Source: CAZGOM01 sp964542875
GTDB lineage: Bacteria > Planctomycetota > Phycisphaerae > Phycisphaerales > Phycisphaeraceae
Length of the DNA: 64,000 nucleotides
Assembly (NCBI GenBank): GCA_964542875.1
Contig: CAZIWA010000009.1
Coordinates: 12,850-76,849 of the forward strand
Direction: 5' to 3'
Shown in pieces: positions 56,196-64,000 of this stretch. The first letter of the stretch is position 1; each line of letters opens with the position of its first letter. The position numbers and the translations under genes are program-made. The notes beneath the pieces are model-generated. The model had not been told where the DNA came from, did no database searches, and saw only the letters and a list, made by a program, of their open reading frames with translations.

Positions 56196-56555
56196 TTACC
56201 AGTTGCCGTCGTAGAAGAAGTGCTCACGGGTGATCTTGTCGTTCTTCACCGTGTAAACGCCCACTTCTTCCTGTGAAACGCGCTTGCCGGTGGCCTTGAT
56301 GGTGAGATCAAAGGTGTTATGGACTGCGAACGTGTCGGGGCCGTTGAAGTACGGGCCCACCATCTTCGCGCCGTGAATGGTCACCGTCTGCGCCCACTTG
56401 GCGGACTTTTCAATCACCGGCCCCTTGCCTTTGGTCTCAGCTCCGGTGGCTTCCACGGAGACGATATCGTCGGCGTACATCGTCTTCATCACATCGAAAT
56501 TCTTACCGTGGTTGCACATCTCGACAAACTGCTTGGCAAGGGTCTGAATGCTCAT
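56196..56555 (-). CDS. SnoaL-like (NTF2-fold) protein
   Basis: The ATG at 56555 with an AAGGA site gives 119 residues. 'FVEMCNHGKNFDVMKTMYADDIVSVEA' and 'VHNTFDLTIKATGKRVSQEEVGVYTVKNDKITREHFFYDG' are the helix-strand pattern of SnoaL/NTF2-like small cone-shaped folds. Such proteins are isomerases, hydrolases or ligand binders; no catalytic set can be fixed here. Monocistronic. Confidence 0.82.
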   Translation of the reverse strand: MSIQTLAKQFVEMCNHGKNFDVMKTMYADDIVSVEATGAETKGKGPVIEKSAKWAQTVTIHGAKMVGPYFNGPDTFAVHNTFDLTIKATGKRVSQEEVGVYTVKNDKITREHFFYDGNW

Positions 56556-56791
56556 GGAAAATTCCTTGAATGGGTTGTGGTGGCGAAACGGATGCTTGGA
56601 ATATAACACGTTCCAACATCCGCCCCATCAGGGTTTCCCCGCACGTGAAAAACTCACAGGCCACGGGCTCGAAATATCGGATCGTCGGATTGTCGAAGGG
56701 CTTCGTGAACTCAATTGCCGGTCAGGACGGATGCTCCTTTAACGCACAAGCACGCCGCGCAGACCCATCATCAAATGCGATCCCACATCCT

Positions 56792-57577
56792 TCACCGCCG
56801 CCAGATCGGGCATACTTCCGGATCATTCACCCACCGGTTCACCCACGGGTCGGATTCCCCCTCGGCGATCGTGCTCAGGTTCGTGCGCATATGCAGCGCC
56901 AGGCTCATCCTTGGAAAGCCCGCCGTATTGGACCCGCTTCCGTGAAACGTGTACCGGTGGTGAAAGCTGATCCCGCCCAACGGCAGCACCGCCTGCACTT
57001 CTTCCCACGTCTCCCCTTTGGGCACCTGAATCTGCCCGCGCACGCTCTTCTCATCCTGCGCGCCAAAATCCCCCTGGTCAAGCAGGCCCCATTTCTGTGA
57101 TCCCACCGCGAACTTCATCGGCCCCGCGGTCGCCGGCACATCGCTCAGCGCCAGCCAGCCGGTGAAAAGATTGCTCTCTGCGGACCACTGCTTCCAATAC
57201 TGCTTGTCCTGATGCCAGCCGACATTCGATGCCAGCTTCCCCCCAGGCGGCGTGCTCGGTTTGATCAACCCTTGCACCCACCACACCTGCACCCACTCCG
57301 CCCCCGTCACCTCCAGCGCCAGCCGCCCGATCGCCTCATGCGCGATCACTTCCCTCAATGCCTTGTTTCCCAATTGCGGATGCTCGATCTTCACCAGCCG
57401 ATCCACCGGCCCGCCCGGCTGCCATGGCGATGTCTCCGGCTTCTGCTGCGTGTCATACTTCCCATCGCGCACATCATTCAACCCCGCCGCCGCCCGCGCC
57501 AATAAATCAGCAGGCAGCCCGGTGCCCGGCACCAGCACAAACCCATCCCGGTCATACGCCTCACGAATCGTTGCCAT
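56792..57577 (-). CDS. Phytanoyl-CoA dioxygenase family protein
   Basis: This 261-residue protein has 'AYDRDGFVLVPG' at the N-terminus, the iron-binding HxD in GWHQDKQYW (about residues 121-129) and the second His plus Arg in 'GGISFHHRYTFHGSGSN' and 'RMSLALHMRT'. It is a complete Fe(II)/2-oxoglutarate dioxygenase of the PhyH type, unrelated in detail to the one at 51130. The substrate cannot be inferred from neighbours. Monocistronic. Confidence 0.88.
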   Translation of the reverse strand: MATIREAYDRDGFVLVPGTGLPADLLARAAAGLNDVRDGKYDTQQKPETSPWQPGGPVDRLVKIEHPQLGNKALREVIAHEAIGRLALEVTGAEWVQVWWVQGLIKPSTPPGGKLASNVGWHQDKQYWKQWSAESNLFTGWLALSDVPATAGPMKFAVGSQKWGLLDQGDFGAQDEKSVRGQIQVPKGETWEEVQAVLPLGGISFHHRYTFHGSGSNTAGFPRMSLALHMRTNLSTIAEGESDPWVNRWVNDPEVCPIWRR

Positions 57578-57759
57578 GCATCACCTCTTGAAGTTCCACC
57601 CATCATATCAAAAAGTCATAACATATCCCGTAGGGTGGCGCCGAGTCCGCGAGGCCCACCACGCCGCGCACAAGACCCACTAAATCAAATAAACAACCAG
57701 CCCGGCAACACAAGCAAGCCGGTTCCCCAAATCCGCTTAAACCTGACCTGAAATAGCCC

Positions 57760-58341
57760 TTACAGCACACCCTTCGTGCTCGGAATCTGATCCCCCGTCA
57801 CCTTCACCGCTTCGCGCAGCGCACGCCCCAGCGCCTTAAAAATCGCCTCGGCGATGTGGTGGTCGTTTTCGCCGTAAGGCACCTCCACATGCAAATTCAG
57901 CTTGCCTGCGTTCGCCACGGCGTTCAAAAATTCCCGCACCAGTTGCGTATCAAACGTCCCGATCTTCCCGGTGTGGAAGGTCACGTTAAACACCAGCGCC
58001 GCGCGCCCGGAAAGGTCCACCGTCACGCGCGCCAGCGCCTCGTCCATCGGCACGCTGGCAAAGCCATAGCGTTCGATGCCCTTTTTATCGCCCACCGCCT
58101 GCGCCAGCGCCTGGCCCAGCACGATACCCACGTCTTCCACCGTGTGGTGGTCATCGATCTGATAATCACCCTTGGCGGTCACCTTCAGGCCCAGCCGGCC
58201 ATGTCGGGAGACATGGTCCAGCATGTGGTCAAAGAAACCCACGCCGGTGCTGATTTCGCCTTCCCCGCCGTCAAGGTTCAGGGTCAGGGCGATCTTGGTC
58301 TCTTTGGTGTCGCGCTTAATGGTTGCGGTGCGTGCCGGCAT
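57760..58341 (-). CDS. hisB: Imidazoleglycerol-phosphate dehydratase
   Basis: This 193-residue single-function HisB catalyses the sixth step of histidine synthesis. The metal-binding repeats are seen as 'GFFDHMLDHVSRHG' and 'DDHHTVEDVG' in the first half and 'DTQLVREFLNAVANAG' and 'GENDHHIAEAIFKALGRAL' in the second. 'ERYGFASVPMDEALA' is conserved too. The start lies 21 nt after hisC; both are on one transcript. The usual phosphatase partner domain is absent, as in most bacteria. Confidence 0.97.
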   Translation of the reverse strand: MPARTATIKRDTKETKIALTLNLDGGEGEISTGVGFFDHMLDHVSRHGRLGLKVTAKGDYQIDDHHTVEDVGIVLGQALAQAVGDKKGIERYGFASVPMDEALARVTVDLSGRAALVFNVTFHTGKIGTFDTQLVREFLNAVANAGKLNLHVEVPYGENDHHIAEAIFKALGRALREAVKVTGDQIPSTKGVL

Positions 58342-58362
58342 GGTCTGGCCTTTAAGAGTGGA

Positions 58363-59481
58363 TTACTGACTCACGATCCGATCGATCTGCCCAAGCAGAC
58401 GGTCGTTTTGCGCGCCGTCACCCACGGTGATCCGGAGTTTATCGCGCAACCGGTCCTGATCGAAGTATCGGACAAGAATACCCGCATCCTTGAGGGATTC
58501 GTAAATCTTCTTCGCCGGCGTCTTGCCTGCGGGAGGCGTCACCAGCAGAAAGTTAGACGCACTGGGCAGCGTGGTCCACCCTCGCTTTTGCAGTTCCGCC
58601 ACCAGGCGCGCCCGCTCCGTCAGCACCTTTTTCCAGGTCTCCCGGGCGTAATCCTGGTCTTCCAGCGCGGCAATCGCCGCGGCCTGCGAAAGCATGTCCG
58701 TGTTGTAGCTGTCCTTGGCCTTGTTCAGTGCGGCGATTAAATCCACATGCCCGATCCCGTAGCCAAAGCGCAGCCCGGCCAGCGAATACCCCTTGCTCAG
58801 GGTCCGCAGGATCAGCACGTTCTTAAGCCCGCGCTTTTCGTCCAGCAGACCAAGCGCCGTCGTCCCTGCAAAGTCGACATAAGCCTCGTCGATCATCAAC
58901 ACGCCCTTAAACGCCCGGGCTTGCTTCTCCAGCGCTTCCAGGCTTTCCAGGTGCCCGGACGGCGCATGCGGGTTCACGATCAGCGCCAGCCGGCAGCCGG
59001 CTTCATTGAGCTTCTGCGCCCAGTCGCCGGGAATCGACCAATCCTCATTCAGCGGCACCCGGGCAATCAGCGAATCATGGATGTCCGCCAGCACGGGGTA
59101 CAGCGAGTAGCTGGGTTCAGCCACACCCACGCCGCCCTGGGTCTTGGGATACGAGAATCCGCCTCGCGCGGCGTCACCCTTTTGCGGATCGCAAAAAACC
59201 GTGAATGCCAGCCGCAGAAGCTCATCCCCGCCGTTGGTCGCAATGATCTGGTCCGCATGCACGCCATGCAGCTTCGCCGCAGCCTGGCGAAACTTCATCG
59301 CCGACGGCGGCGGATACTTGCGCAATTGCTCCGGCAGCACGCCGGCAATCGCCTGCATCACCTTCGGGCTCGGCGGATAGGGGTTTTCATTCGTGTTCAG
59401 CTTGATCACGCCGGCCTCCTGGGGCTGTTCCCCAGGCGTATAAGCGTGCAGGGCCTTGATGTTGTCGCGTTCAAAAGTCAT
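58363..59481 (-). CDS. hisC: Histidinol-phosphate aminotransferase
   Basis: The 372-residue PLP enzyme of fold type I has 'IKLNTNENPYPPSP' near the N-terminus, 'TNGGDELLRL', 'MIDEAYVDF', and the Schiff-base Lys in RTLSKGYSLAGLRFGYG. It transaminates imidazole-acetol phosphate to histidinol phosphate. hisB follows at 21 nt. A 309-nt divergent gap with repeats separates it from the next plus-strand gene; a TACAAT box about 27 nt before the ATG may be its -10. Confidence 0.96.
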   Translation of the reverse strand: MTFERDNIKALHAYTPGEQPQEAGVIKLNTNENPYPPSPKVMQAIAGVLPEQLRKYPPPSAMKFRQAAAKLHGVHADQIIATNGGDELLRLAFTVFCDPQKGDAARGGFSYPKTQGGVGVAEPSYSLYPVLADIHDSLIARVPLNEDWSIPGDWAQKLNEAGCRLALIVNPHAPSGHLESLEALEKQARAFKGVLMIDEAYVDFAGTTALGLLDEKRGLKNVLILRTLSKGYSLAGLRFGYGIGHVDLIAALNKAKDSYNTDMLSQAAAIAALEDQDYARETWKKVLTERARLVAELQKRGWTTLPSASNFLLVTPPAGKTPAKKIYESLKDAGILVRYFDQDRLRDKLRITVGDGAQNDRLLGQIDRIVSQ

Positions 59482-59550
59482 AGGTCACCGTGGAATATGG
59501 AGCCCAACATTGTATTTGAGCCCCTCAAATAATCCACCACCAGCCTCGTT

Positions 59551-59606
59551 TTCGGATTTCGGATTTCGGATTTCGGATTTCGGATTTCGGATTTCGGATT
59601 TCGGAT
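59551..59606. repeat. Tandem repeat, 8 x 7 bp
   Basis: Eight perfect copies of TTCGGAT lie in the gap between hisC and the divergent repeat-protein gene. Perfect short tandem copies are prone to slippage, so copy number may vary between strains. Confidence 0.95.
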
Positions 59607-59616
59607 CAAAAATGCA

Positions 59617-59727
59617 CAGGACGCCCTCACGGGCGTCCTGCTTTCTTAAATTTCGCTCTTCCTCTGCTCTTACCCGATCCCCGAAACCCGTACCCCGACA
59701 CCCGAAAAGGCCGCAGGCCTCTCTTTC
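59617..59727 (-). repeat. Dispersed intergenic repeat, family A, copy 2
   Basis: Nearly identical, in reverse orientation, to 38203-38313. It starts with a 10-bp hairpin, CAGGACGCCC/GGGCGTCCTG. With the tandem repeat it fills most of the 309-nt space between divergent genes, leaving little room for promoters. Confidence 0.75.
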
Positions 59728-59790
59728 CTTCCTCAACCGCACCCCGCGCCCCGAACCCCGCACCCCTCTTCAAGGTAAACTATCTGCCCT

Positions 59791-61377
59791 ATGTTCAAGC
59801 CCCGCACCGTCTCTTGCGCGTTGATTGTCCTGGCCGGCCTGCTCAGCATCGCCAGCCCCCTGCCAAACGCACTGGCCCAGGCCCCCACTGCGGAGGAAGC
59901 CCTCAAGCAATCCACCGAGTCCTCCACCATCATGCTCCAGACCGCCATGCGCGTCTGGCCTGATGGCCGTCAGCACCCCATGCTCCAGGCGCTGCGCCAG
60001 ACCAAAGACGCACGCCTCCAGCCCGTGTATGAAAAACTCTTCGACCTGCCTCAGCCGCAGATGAAGATCCACGCCATCCTCGGCCTCGCGGAGCTCGACC
60101 CCGACAAAAAACTCGACCTCAACCGGCTTGCCAGCATCAAAAACGTCGCCGTGGAAACCGAAATCGTCGGCGCTCTCATGGAAGCCGGCACCCTCAGCGA
60201 TGAACAGGCCCAGGCCATCTACAACTGGAACGACCTGGACCCCGGCGTCCGCGTCCTGGTGGCTGTTCAGCTCATCGCCCACGGCTTAAAGCCCGACCTC
60301 TCCACGGTCCGCCCCCTCACCAACAAAGCCACCAACCTCCCCCAGCAGGCCATGGCCAATTACGTGCTCTTCCTCGCAGGCGAGGAATCCGGAGCCAAGG
60401 CTTTAAACGACCTGCTCACCCTCGAAGACAACCGCAGGGACATGATGATCGACCTGCTCCTGCGCACGTCGATCAAATACAAAACCAAATCCATCGGTCC
60501 CTGGGCCCTGAAGGTGGCCGAAAAAGAAGCCGCCGACCCCAGGGAAAAGCGTAACCTCCGGCTCCTGATCATGGCCCTGCGCGTCTCCATGTTCTTTGAG
60601 GTGCCCGGCGCAGCCGATCTGCTCACCAAAATGTATGAAGCGGCAGGCGACGACACCGCCACCCGGATCCGCCTGGCCCTGGTTGCCCTCTACACCTACC
60701 AGCAGACGCCCGCCTCCTTCTTTGAACTCCTCAGCAAAGCCCCCGAGCCGATGCTCCAGCAAACCGGCCTCACCGCGCTGGCGCTCAAGTCCGACACCAA
60801 CGCTCAGGAAGGCCTGGACAACCTCGTCAAGCTCGCACACCCCCAGCTCGACGAATGGGTGCTCTTCTGGGTCGGTCAAAAGCCCACCCACAAGCTCGCC
60901 GGCCCCACCCTCATCACCATCATGAAGCGGGCCAACCGCATGGTGAACGACGAAGCCCTAAACGCCCACTCCCGCGTCGATGAACAGCTCGACTTCGCCT
61001 CCGCCACCGCCCAGGCCGGCATGGAGCTCGCCCCCGATGAAACCGCCCCCGCCATCGTCGCGCTGCTCAAAGACCCCACCACCAGCCTCAGCTTCCGCCA
61101 GGCCCTCTTCATGGGCCTCATCCGCATCCGCGGCCAGGAACAGGCGCAAAAGCTCATCAGCATCCTCCCCGTCGAATCCGACCCCAGAATCCAATCCCTC
61201 AGCCTCGTCTTCCAGGCCGTGCACGGCGTAAAGCTCAGCCCGGAAAACCTCCACGACCTGGGCGTCTTCGTCCAGGGCGGCGGCGTCCCCATGCCCGTCC
61301 TGCGCCTCCTGGCCGGCATCAGCTACCTCGACCAGACCGGACAACTGGAATCCGTCGTTCAACAGGTAACCAAATGA
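59791..61377 (+). CDS. Secreted helical-repeat protein, 528 aa
   Basis: A signal peptide (SCALIVLAGLLSIASPLPNALA|Q) is followed by about 500 residues built of paired helices without strands ('QTKDARLQPVYEKLFDLPQPQMKIHAILGLAELD' and many similar), as in HEAT-like or TPR-like scaffolds. It has no catalytic motif. Its stop overlaps the start of the aminotransferase (ATGA), so the two are co-translated even though one is exported and the other is cytoplasmic. Function unknown. Confidence 0.7.
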   Translation: MFKPRTVSCALIVLAGLLSIASPLPNALAQAPTAEEALKQSTESSTIMLQTAMRVWPDGRQHPMLQALRQTKDARLQPVYEKLFDLPQPQMKIHAILGLAELDPDKKLDLNRLASIKNVAVETEIVGALMEAGTLSDEQAQAIYNWNDLDPGVRVLVAVQLIAHGLKPDLSTVRPLTNKATNLPQQAMANYVLFLAGEESGAKALNDLLTLEDNRRDMMIDLLLRTSIKYKTKSIGPWALKVAEKEAADPREKRNLRLLIMALRVSMFFEVPGAADLLTKMYEAAGDDTATRIRLALVALYTYQQTPASFFELLSKAPEPMLQQTGLTALALKSDTNAQEGLDNLVKLAHPQLDEWVLFWVGQKPTHKLAGPTLITIMKRANRMVNDEALNAHSRVDEQLDFASATAQAGMELAPDETAPAIVALLKDPTTSLSFRQALFMGLIRIRGQEQAQKLISILPVESDPRIQSLSLVFQAVHGVKLSPENLHDLGVFVQGGGVPMPVLRLLAGISYLDQTGQLESVVQQVTK

Positions 61378-62543
61378 CCAACCTCATCCCGCTCAGCCAG
61401 CCCGAGATCACCCAGCAGGACATCGACTCCGTCGTCACCGCGCTCCAGTCCGGCAAGCTCTCCAACGGCCAGCAGATGCTCCGCTTTGAGGAAGTCGCCT
61501 CAGACCTCACCGGCCGCAGCCACGGCATCGCCGTCAGCTCCGGCACTGCGGGTCTGCACCTGGTCCTGTTGGGCCTGGGCATCGGCCCCGGTGATGAAGT
61601 CATCACCACGCCTTACTCGTTTGTCGCCTCCGCAAACGCCATCCTCATGACCGGCGCGCGCCCCGTCTTCGTCGACATTGATCCGCAATCCCTCAACATG
61701 GATCCCGCCTTGGTCGAGGAAGCCATCACCCCCCGCACCAGGGCCATCCTCGCCGTCGAGGTCTTCGGCAACCCCACCCACATGGACCGACTCGCCCAGA
61801 TCGCCGGCGCCAATGAAATCCCCCTCATCGAAGACGCCTGCGAAGCCCTCGGCGGACGCTACAAAGGCCGCCCCGTCGGCTCCTTTGGCCGCGCCGCCGT
61901 CTTTGGCTTCTACTCCAACAAAGCCGTCACCACCGGCGAAGGCGGGCTCATCGTCACCGACGACGACAAACTCGCCGACTTCTGCCGCAAAGCACGCAAC
62001 CAGGGCCGCCCCTACGCCTTCGGTCCAGACACCCCTCTTGCTCCAGGCGGCCAGCTCCAGCACGATTGCATGGGCTTTAACTACCGCCTTAACGAAATGT
62101 CCTGCGCCCTGGGCGTCTCCCAAATGGCCCGCCTCTCCAAGACCCTCGACACCCGCCGTGGCCTGGCCCTTCGCTACATCACGCGACTGATGGACGTCTC
62201 TGAAATCACCCTCCCCAACGTCCCCGAGCCCGACAACTTCAGTTGGTTCCTCTTCGTGGTCCGGCTCTCCTCCCGGTTCACCGCGGCCAACCGCGACCGG
62301 ATCATCGCCGGCATGCGCCGCCATGAAATCGGCTGCTCCAACTACTTCCCCAGCATCCACCTCCTGCCTCATTACCAGGCCATGGGCTTTGGACCCGGCC
62401 AGTTCCCCGTCTCCGAATCCGTCTCCAGCCGCACCCTCGCGCTGCCCTTGTTCAACGACCTGGAGCTCGAACAGATCGACCTGATCACCTCCACCCTGAA
62501 GGTGATGATCGACCGCGAAAAGCTCTCCCTCCCCGAAGAATAA
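61374..62543 (+). CDS. DegT/DnrJ/EryC1/StrS-family aminotransferase
   Basis: The 389-residue PLP enzyme has 'VSSGTAGLHLVLLGLGIGPGDEVITTPYSF' split over its N-terminal third, 'EDACEALGGRYKGRPVGSFG', and the catalytic Lys183 in FYSNKAVTTGEGG. This is the full pattern of sugar aminotransferases that make amino sugars for surface polysaccharides. It is coupled by ATGA to the exported repeat protein. No other sugar genes are in the window. A hairpin (62562-62585) follows and may end transcription. Confidence 0.93.
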   Translation: MTNLIPLSQPEITQQDIDSVVTALQSGKLSNGQQMLRFEEVASDLTGRSHGIAVSSGTAGLHLVLLGLGIGPGDEVITTPYSFVASANAILMTGARPVFVDIDPQSLNMDPALVEEAITPRTRAILAVEVFGNPTHMDRLAQIAGANEIPLIEDACEALGGRYKGRPVGSFGRAAVFGFYSNKAVTTGEGGLIVTDDDKLADFCRKARNQGRPYAFGPDTPLAPGGQLQHDCMGFNYRLNEMSCALGVSQMARLSKTLDTRRGLALRYITRLMDVSEITLPNVPEPDNFSWFLFVVRLSSRFTAANRDRIIAGMRRHEIGCSNYFPSIHLLPHYQAMGFGPGQFPVSESVSSRTLALPLFNDLELEQIDLITSTLKVMIDREKLSLPEE

Positions 62544-62985
62544 ACCGATGCTTCTGGGTGGCATGCTCTCGTCCGCGCGAGCATGTCTTCCTCTTCATCT
62601 GCACTTTTTCTTACGGGCCAACGGCCCGGCGCTATCACAGCCGAGCACTCCGGCATTTTTATACGTGTGGGTGCCTGGGACTGGTCCCTCTGCTCTTCAC
62701 CTTTTCCTGACTCCCTTCTGACCAGACCCCAGACCCTAGACCCCAGACCCATCTTCAAATCTTCACGCCTTCACGGTTAAAAAATCTGCTCTGCTTCCAC
62801 TCTTTTCTCCCCGCGCCGCACAACCCGCCATCCCGCTTATCCTCGCCAAACCTCCCCTCCCATTGCGCCAAACCCGCCGATAGGTACCATTTTCCCGGAT
62901 CAAACACCGGGCCAGGGAAACTTTGCGGGGGGCATGCGGGCCATCAGCCCCATCGCCGATGCCCGGCTCAACCCTTCGGAAACAT
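62544..62985. other. Gene-free region with palindrome and family B core
   Basis: 442 nt without a supported gene. A palindrome CATGCTC/GAGCATG (62562-62568 with 62579-62585) lies just after the aminotransferase gene, and the CCAGACCCTAGACCC core of repeat family B lies at 62729-62743. The remainder, C-rich, should hold the promoter of the next gene, but none is clear. Confidence 0.6.
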
Positions 62986-64000
62986 ATGAACACCACTGCC
63001 GCTTCGTTCGCCCGTAAGTCCTGGACCGACGAAAACACAGGACGCCGGATCAACACGGTCACCGACACCGCCAACATCGGCTATTTCCGTTACGCCAAGC
63101 ATCTGCCCGATGGCCGGATCCTCGCCTTCACTTGGGATTCCAAAACCCACAAGTCCAACGGCTACATCGCCATCGACCCCGAAACCTGCGACATCGAACT
63201 GCTCCCCCAGACTATGCGCAGCTACATGCGCACCCGCCCCAGCGACGGCAAAACCTGGTACGTCAGCGGACGAAAAGGCCACCACCGCGAGCTTTGGGAA
63301 GTCGACCTCCCTTACGGCACCCCCAAGCTCATCTGCACCATTCCCGACAACATCCCGGGCACCATCACCGACATCACCTGCGACGGTAAAACCCTCATCC
63401 TCGAACACCATCGCAACGAGCAAGGCGCATTCCCCATCCCCACCACCATGAGCGCCGACGATCTCTGGCGGTACATCAACCGTCCCCGCACCGGTTCCAT
63501 CTACGCCTACGACATCGCCGCGGACCGCATCGGCCGCCTCGTCGAAATGGCCCATCACTCCCCAGCCCACAGCGATCCCTCACCCATCGACCCCACCCTC
63601 CTGCGCTACACCAAGGACATCCTCGAATGCACCGGCCAGCGCATGTACACCGTCCGCACCGACGGCTCACAGGACCGCATGCTCCGCAAACAGGAGTACG
63701 GCGAGATGATCACCCACGAATTCTGGTGGTCAGACCCAAACTACATCGGCTACACCTACATGGACCGCCGAAACGATCAGTCCGTCCATGAGTTCCCCTG
63801 GTGCGAATACGCCAAACGCCCCACCCACTTGGGCATCTGCGATACCGCCGGCAATGAGGTCTACCTCTCAGACCCCCTCAACTCCTACCACGCCCACCTC
63901 TACATGTCCCCCACCGGCTCCGTCGTCTGTGGCGAAGGCACCGCGTGGAACAACTTCATCTGCGCCGGCCTCTTCTCGTGGAAAACCACCAAACTCGACC
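62986..64000 (+). CDS. Oligogalacturonate-lyase-like protein, 5' part
   Basis: The frame is open from the ATG at 62986 to the window end (338 codons). There is no signal peptide. Repeated blade-like units ('NIGYFRYAKHLPDGRILAFTWD', 'KTWYVSGRKGHHRELWEVDL') suggest a beta-propeller. 'YGEMITHEFWWSDPNYIGYTYMD' has the His-Glu-Phe-Trp region seen in oligogalacturonate lyases (pectate lyase family 22), which split unsaturated pectin disaccharides in the cytoplasm. The C-terminal part is missing. It may act in pectin or another uronate breakdown. Confidence 0.75.
   Translation, partial: MNTTAASFARKSWTDENTGRRINTVTDTANIGYFRYAKHLPDGRILAFTWDSKTHKSNGYIAIDPETCDIELLPQTMRSYMRTRPSDGKTWYVSGRKGHHRELWEVDLPYGTPKLICTIPDNIPGTITDITCDGKTLILEHHRNEQGAFPIPTTMSADDLWRYINRPRTGSIYAYDIAADRIGRLVEMAHHSPAHSDPSPIDPTLLRYTKDILECTGQRMYTVRTDGSQDRMLRKQEYGEMITHEFWWSDPNYIGYTYMDRRNDQSVHEFPWCEYAKRPTHLGICDTAGNEVYLSDPLNSYHAHLYMSPTGSVVCGEGTAWNNFICAGLFSWKTTKLD

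Noticed and set aside
59551..59606. Possible CRISPR array
   Set aside because: The units are 7 bp and directly joined with no spacers, and there are no cas genes.

Overview
The window has two unlike halves. Positions 1 to about 28.8 kb are the structural half of a tailed-phage genome, almost certainly an integrated prophage. From about 28.95 kb to the end is bacterial chromosome. The host looks like a planctomycete, probably of the Phycisphaerae type. The evidence is two prepilin-like proteins that start with the (F)xxIELLVVIS signature and carry C-terminal 'DG/DA' motifs, a FlgI-like lipoprotein with extra domains, secreted repeat proteins, and high-GC DNA with genes on both strands. The taxonomic call is inference from gene families; no rRNA gene is present.

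Prophage (minus-strand transcription, read from about 28.2 kb down to 0.7 kb). The late module has lambda-like order: small terminase (20.7 kb), GpA-type large terminase, gpW-like connector, lambda-type portal, S49 prohead protease with an in-frame nested scaffold, decoration protein, Mu gpT-type major capsid, head-tail joining genes, tail terminator, tail tube, tail assembly chaperone with a -1 frameshift signal, tape measure, and baseplate or fibre genes. Genes are packed with ATGA, GTGA, TTGA and TAATG stop/start overlaps. Upstream of the terminase lie LamG-like and other structural-looking proteins, small membrane and zinc-binding proteins, and an SRAP (HMCES/YedK) protein. At the left edge are a truncated PAPS-reductase-like gene (plus strand) and a Dam-type methylase. 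Two plus-strand cargo genes (4131 and 28260) have their own promoters. No integrase or transposase is in the window, so the left end lies outside it.

Junction. Between 28.55 and 29.02 kb there are two strong inverted repeats and a tRNA-Gly(UCC)-like gene. Its acceptor, D and anticodon arms are intact, but its T-arm is abnormal. This is the likely attachment region.

Host region. 29-36 kb: a lipoprotein, a secreted TIM-barrel-like protein, a pseudopilin, a ROK regulator, guaB, and a second pseudopilin. 36-41 kb: panB-dapA (coupled), hpt, and a FlgI-like lipoprotein. 41-48.7 kb: a minus-strand cluster of a GlnT/GmaS-type glutamine synthetase homologue, three N-methylglutamate-synthase-like subunits, and a monomeric sarcosine-oxidase-like flavoprotein. 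It is preceded by a textbook sigma-54 promoter and by a divergent NtrC-family activator whose receiver lacks the phospho-acceptor Asp. Together these read as a sigma-54-controlled module for handling methylated amines or N-methyl amino acids. 48.8-57.6 kb: a DUF4139 protein, two phytanoyl-CoA-dioxygenase-like proteins, an orphan modA, a P-loop kinase-like protein, an ABC-F ATPase, a GNAT acetyltransferase, and a SnoaL-like protein. 57.7-64 kb: hisC-hisB, a secreted repeat protein coupled to a DegT-family aminotransferase, and an oligogalacturonate-lyase-like gene cut by the window end.

Two dispersed intergenic repeat families and a 7-bp tandem repeat were seen only in the host half. Several genes have a sigma-70-type promoter whose -10 box ends 6-7 nt before the ATG, suggesting leaderless mRNAs.
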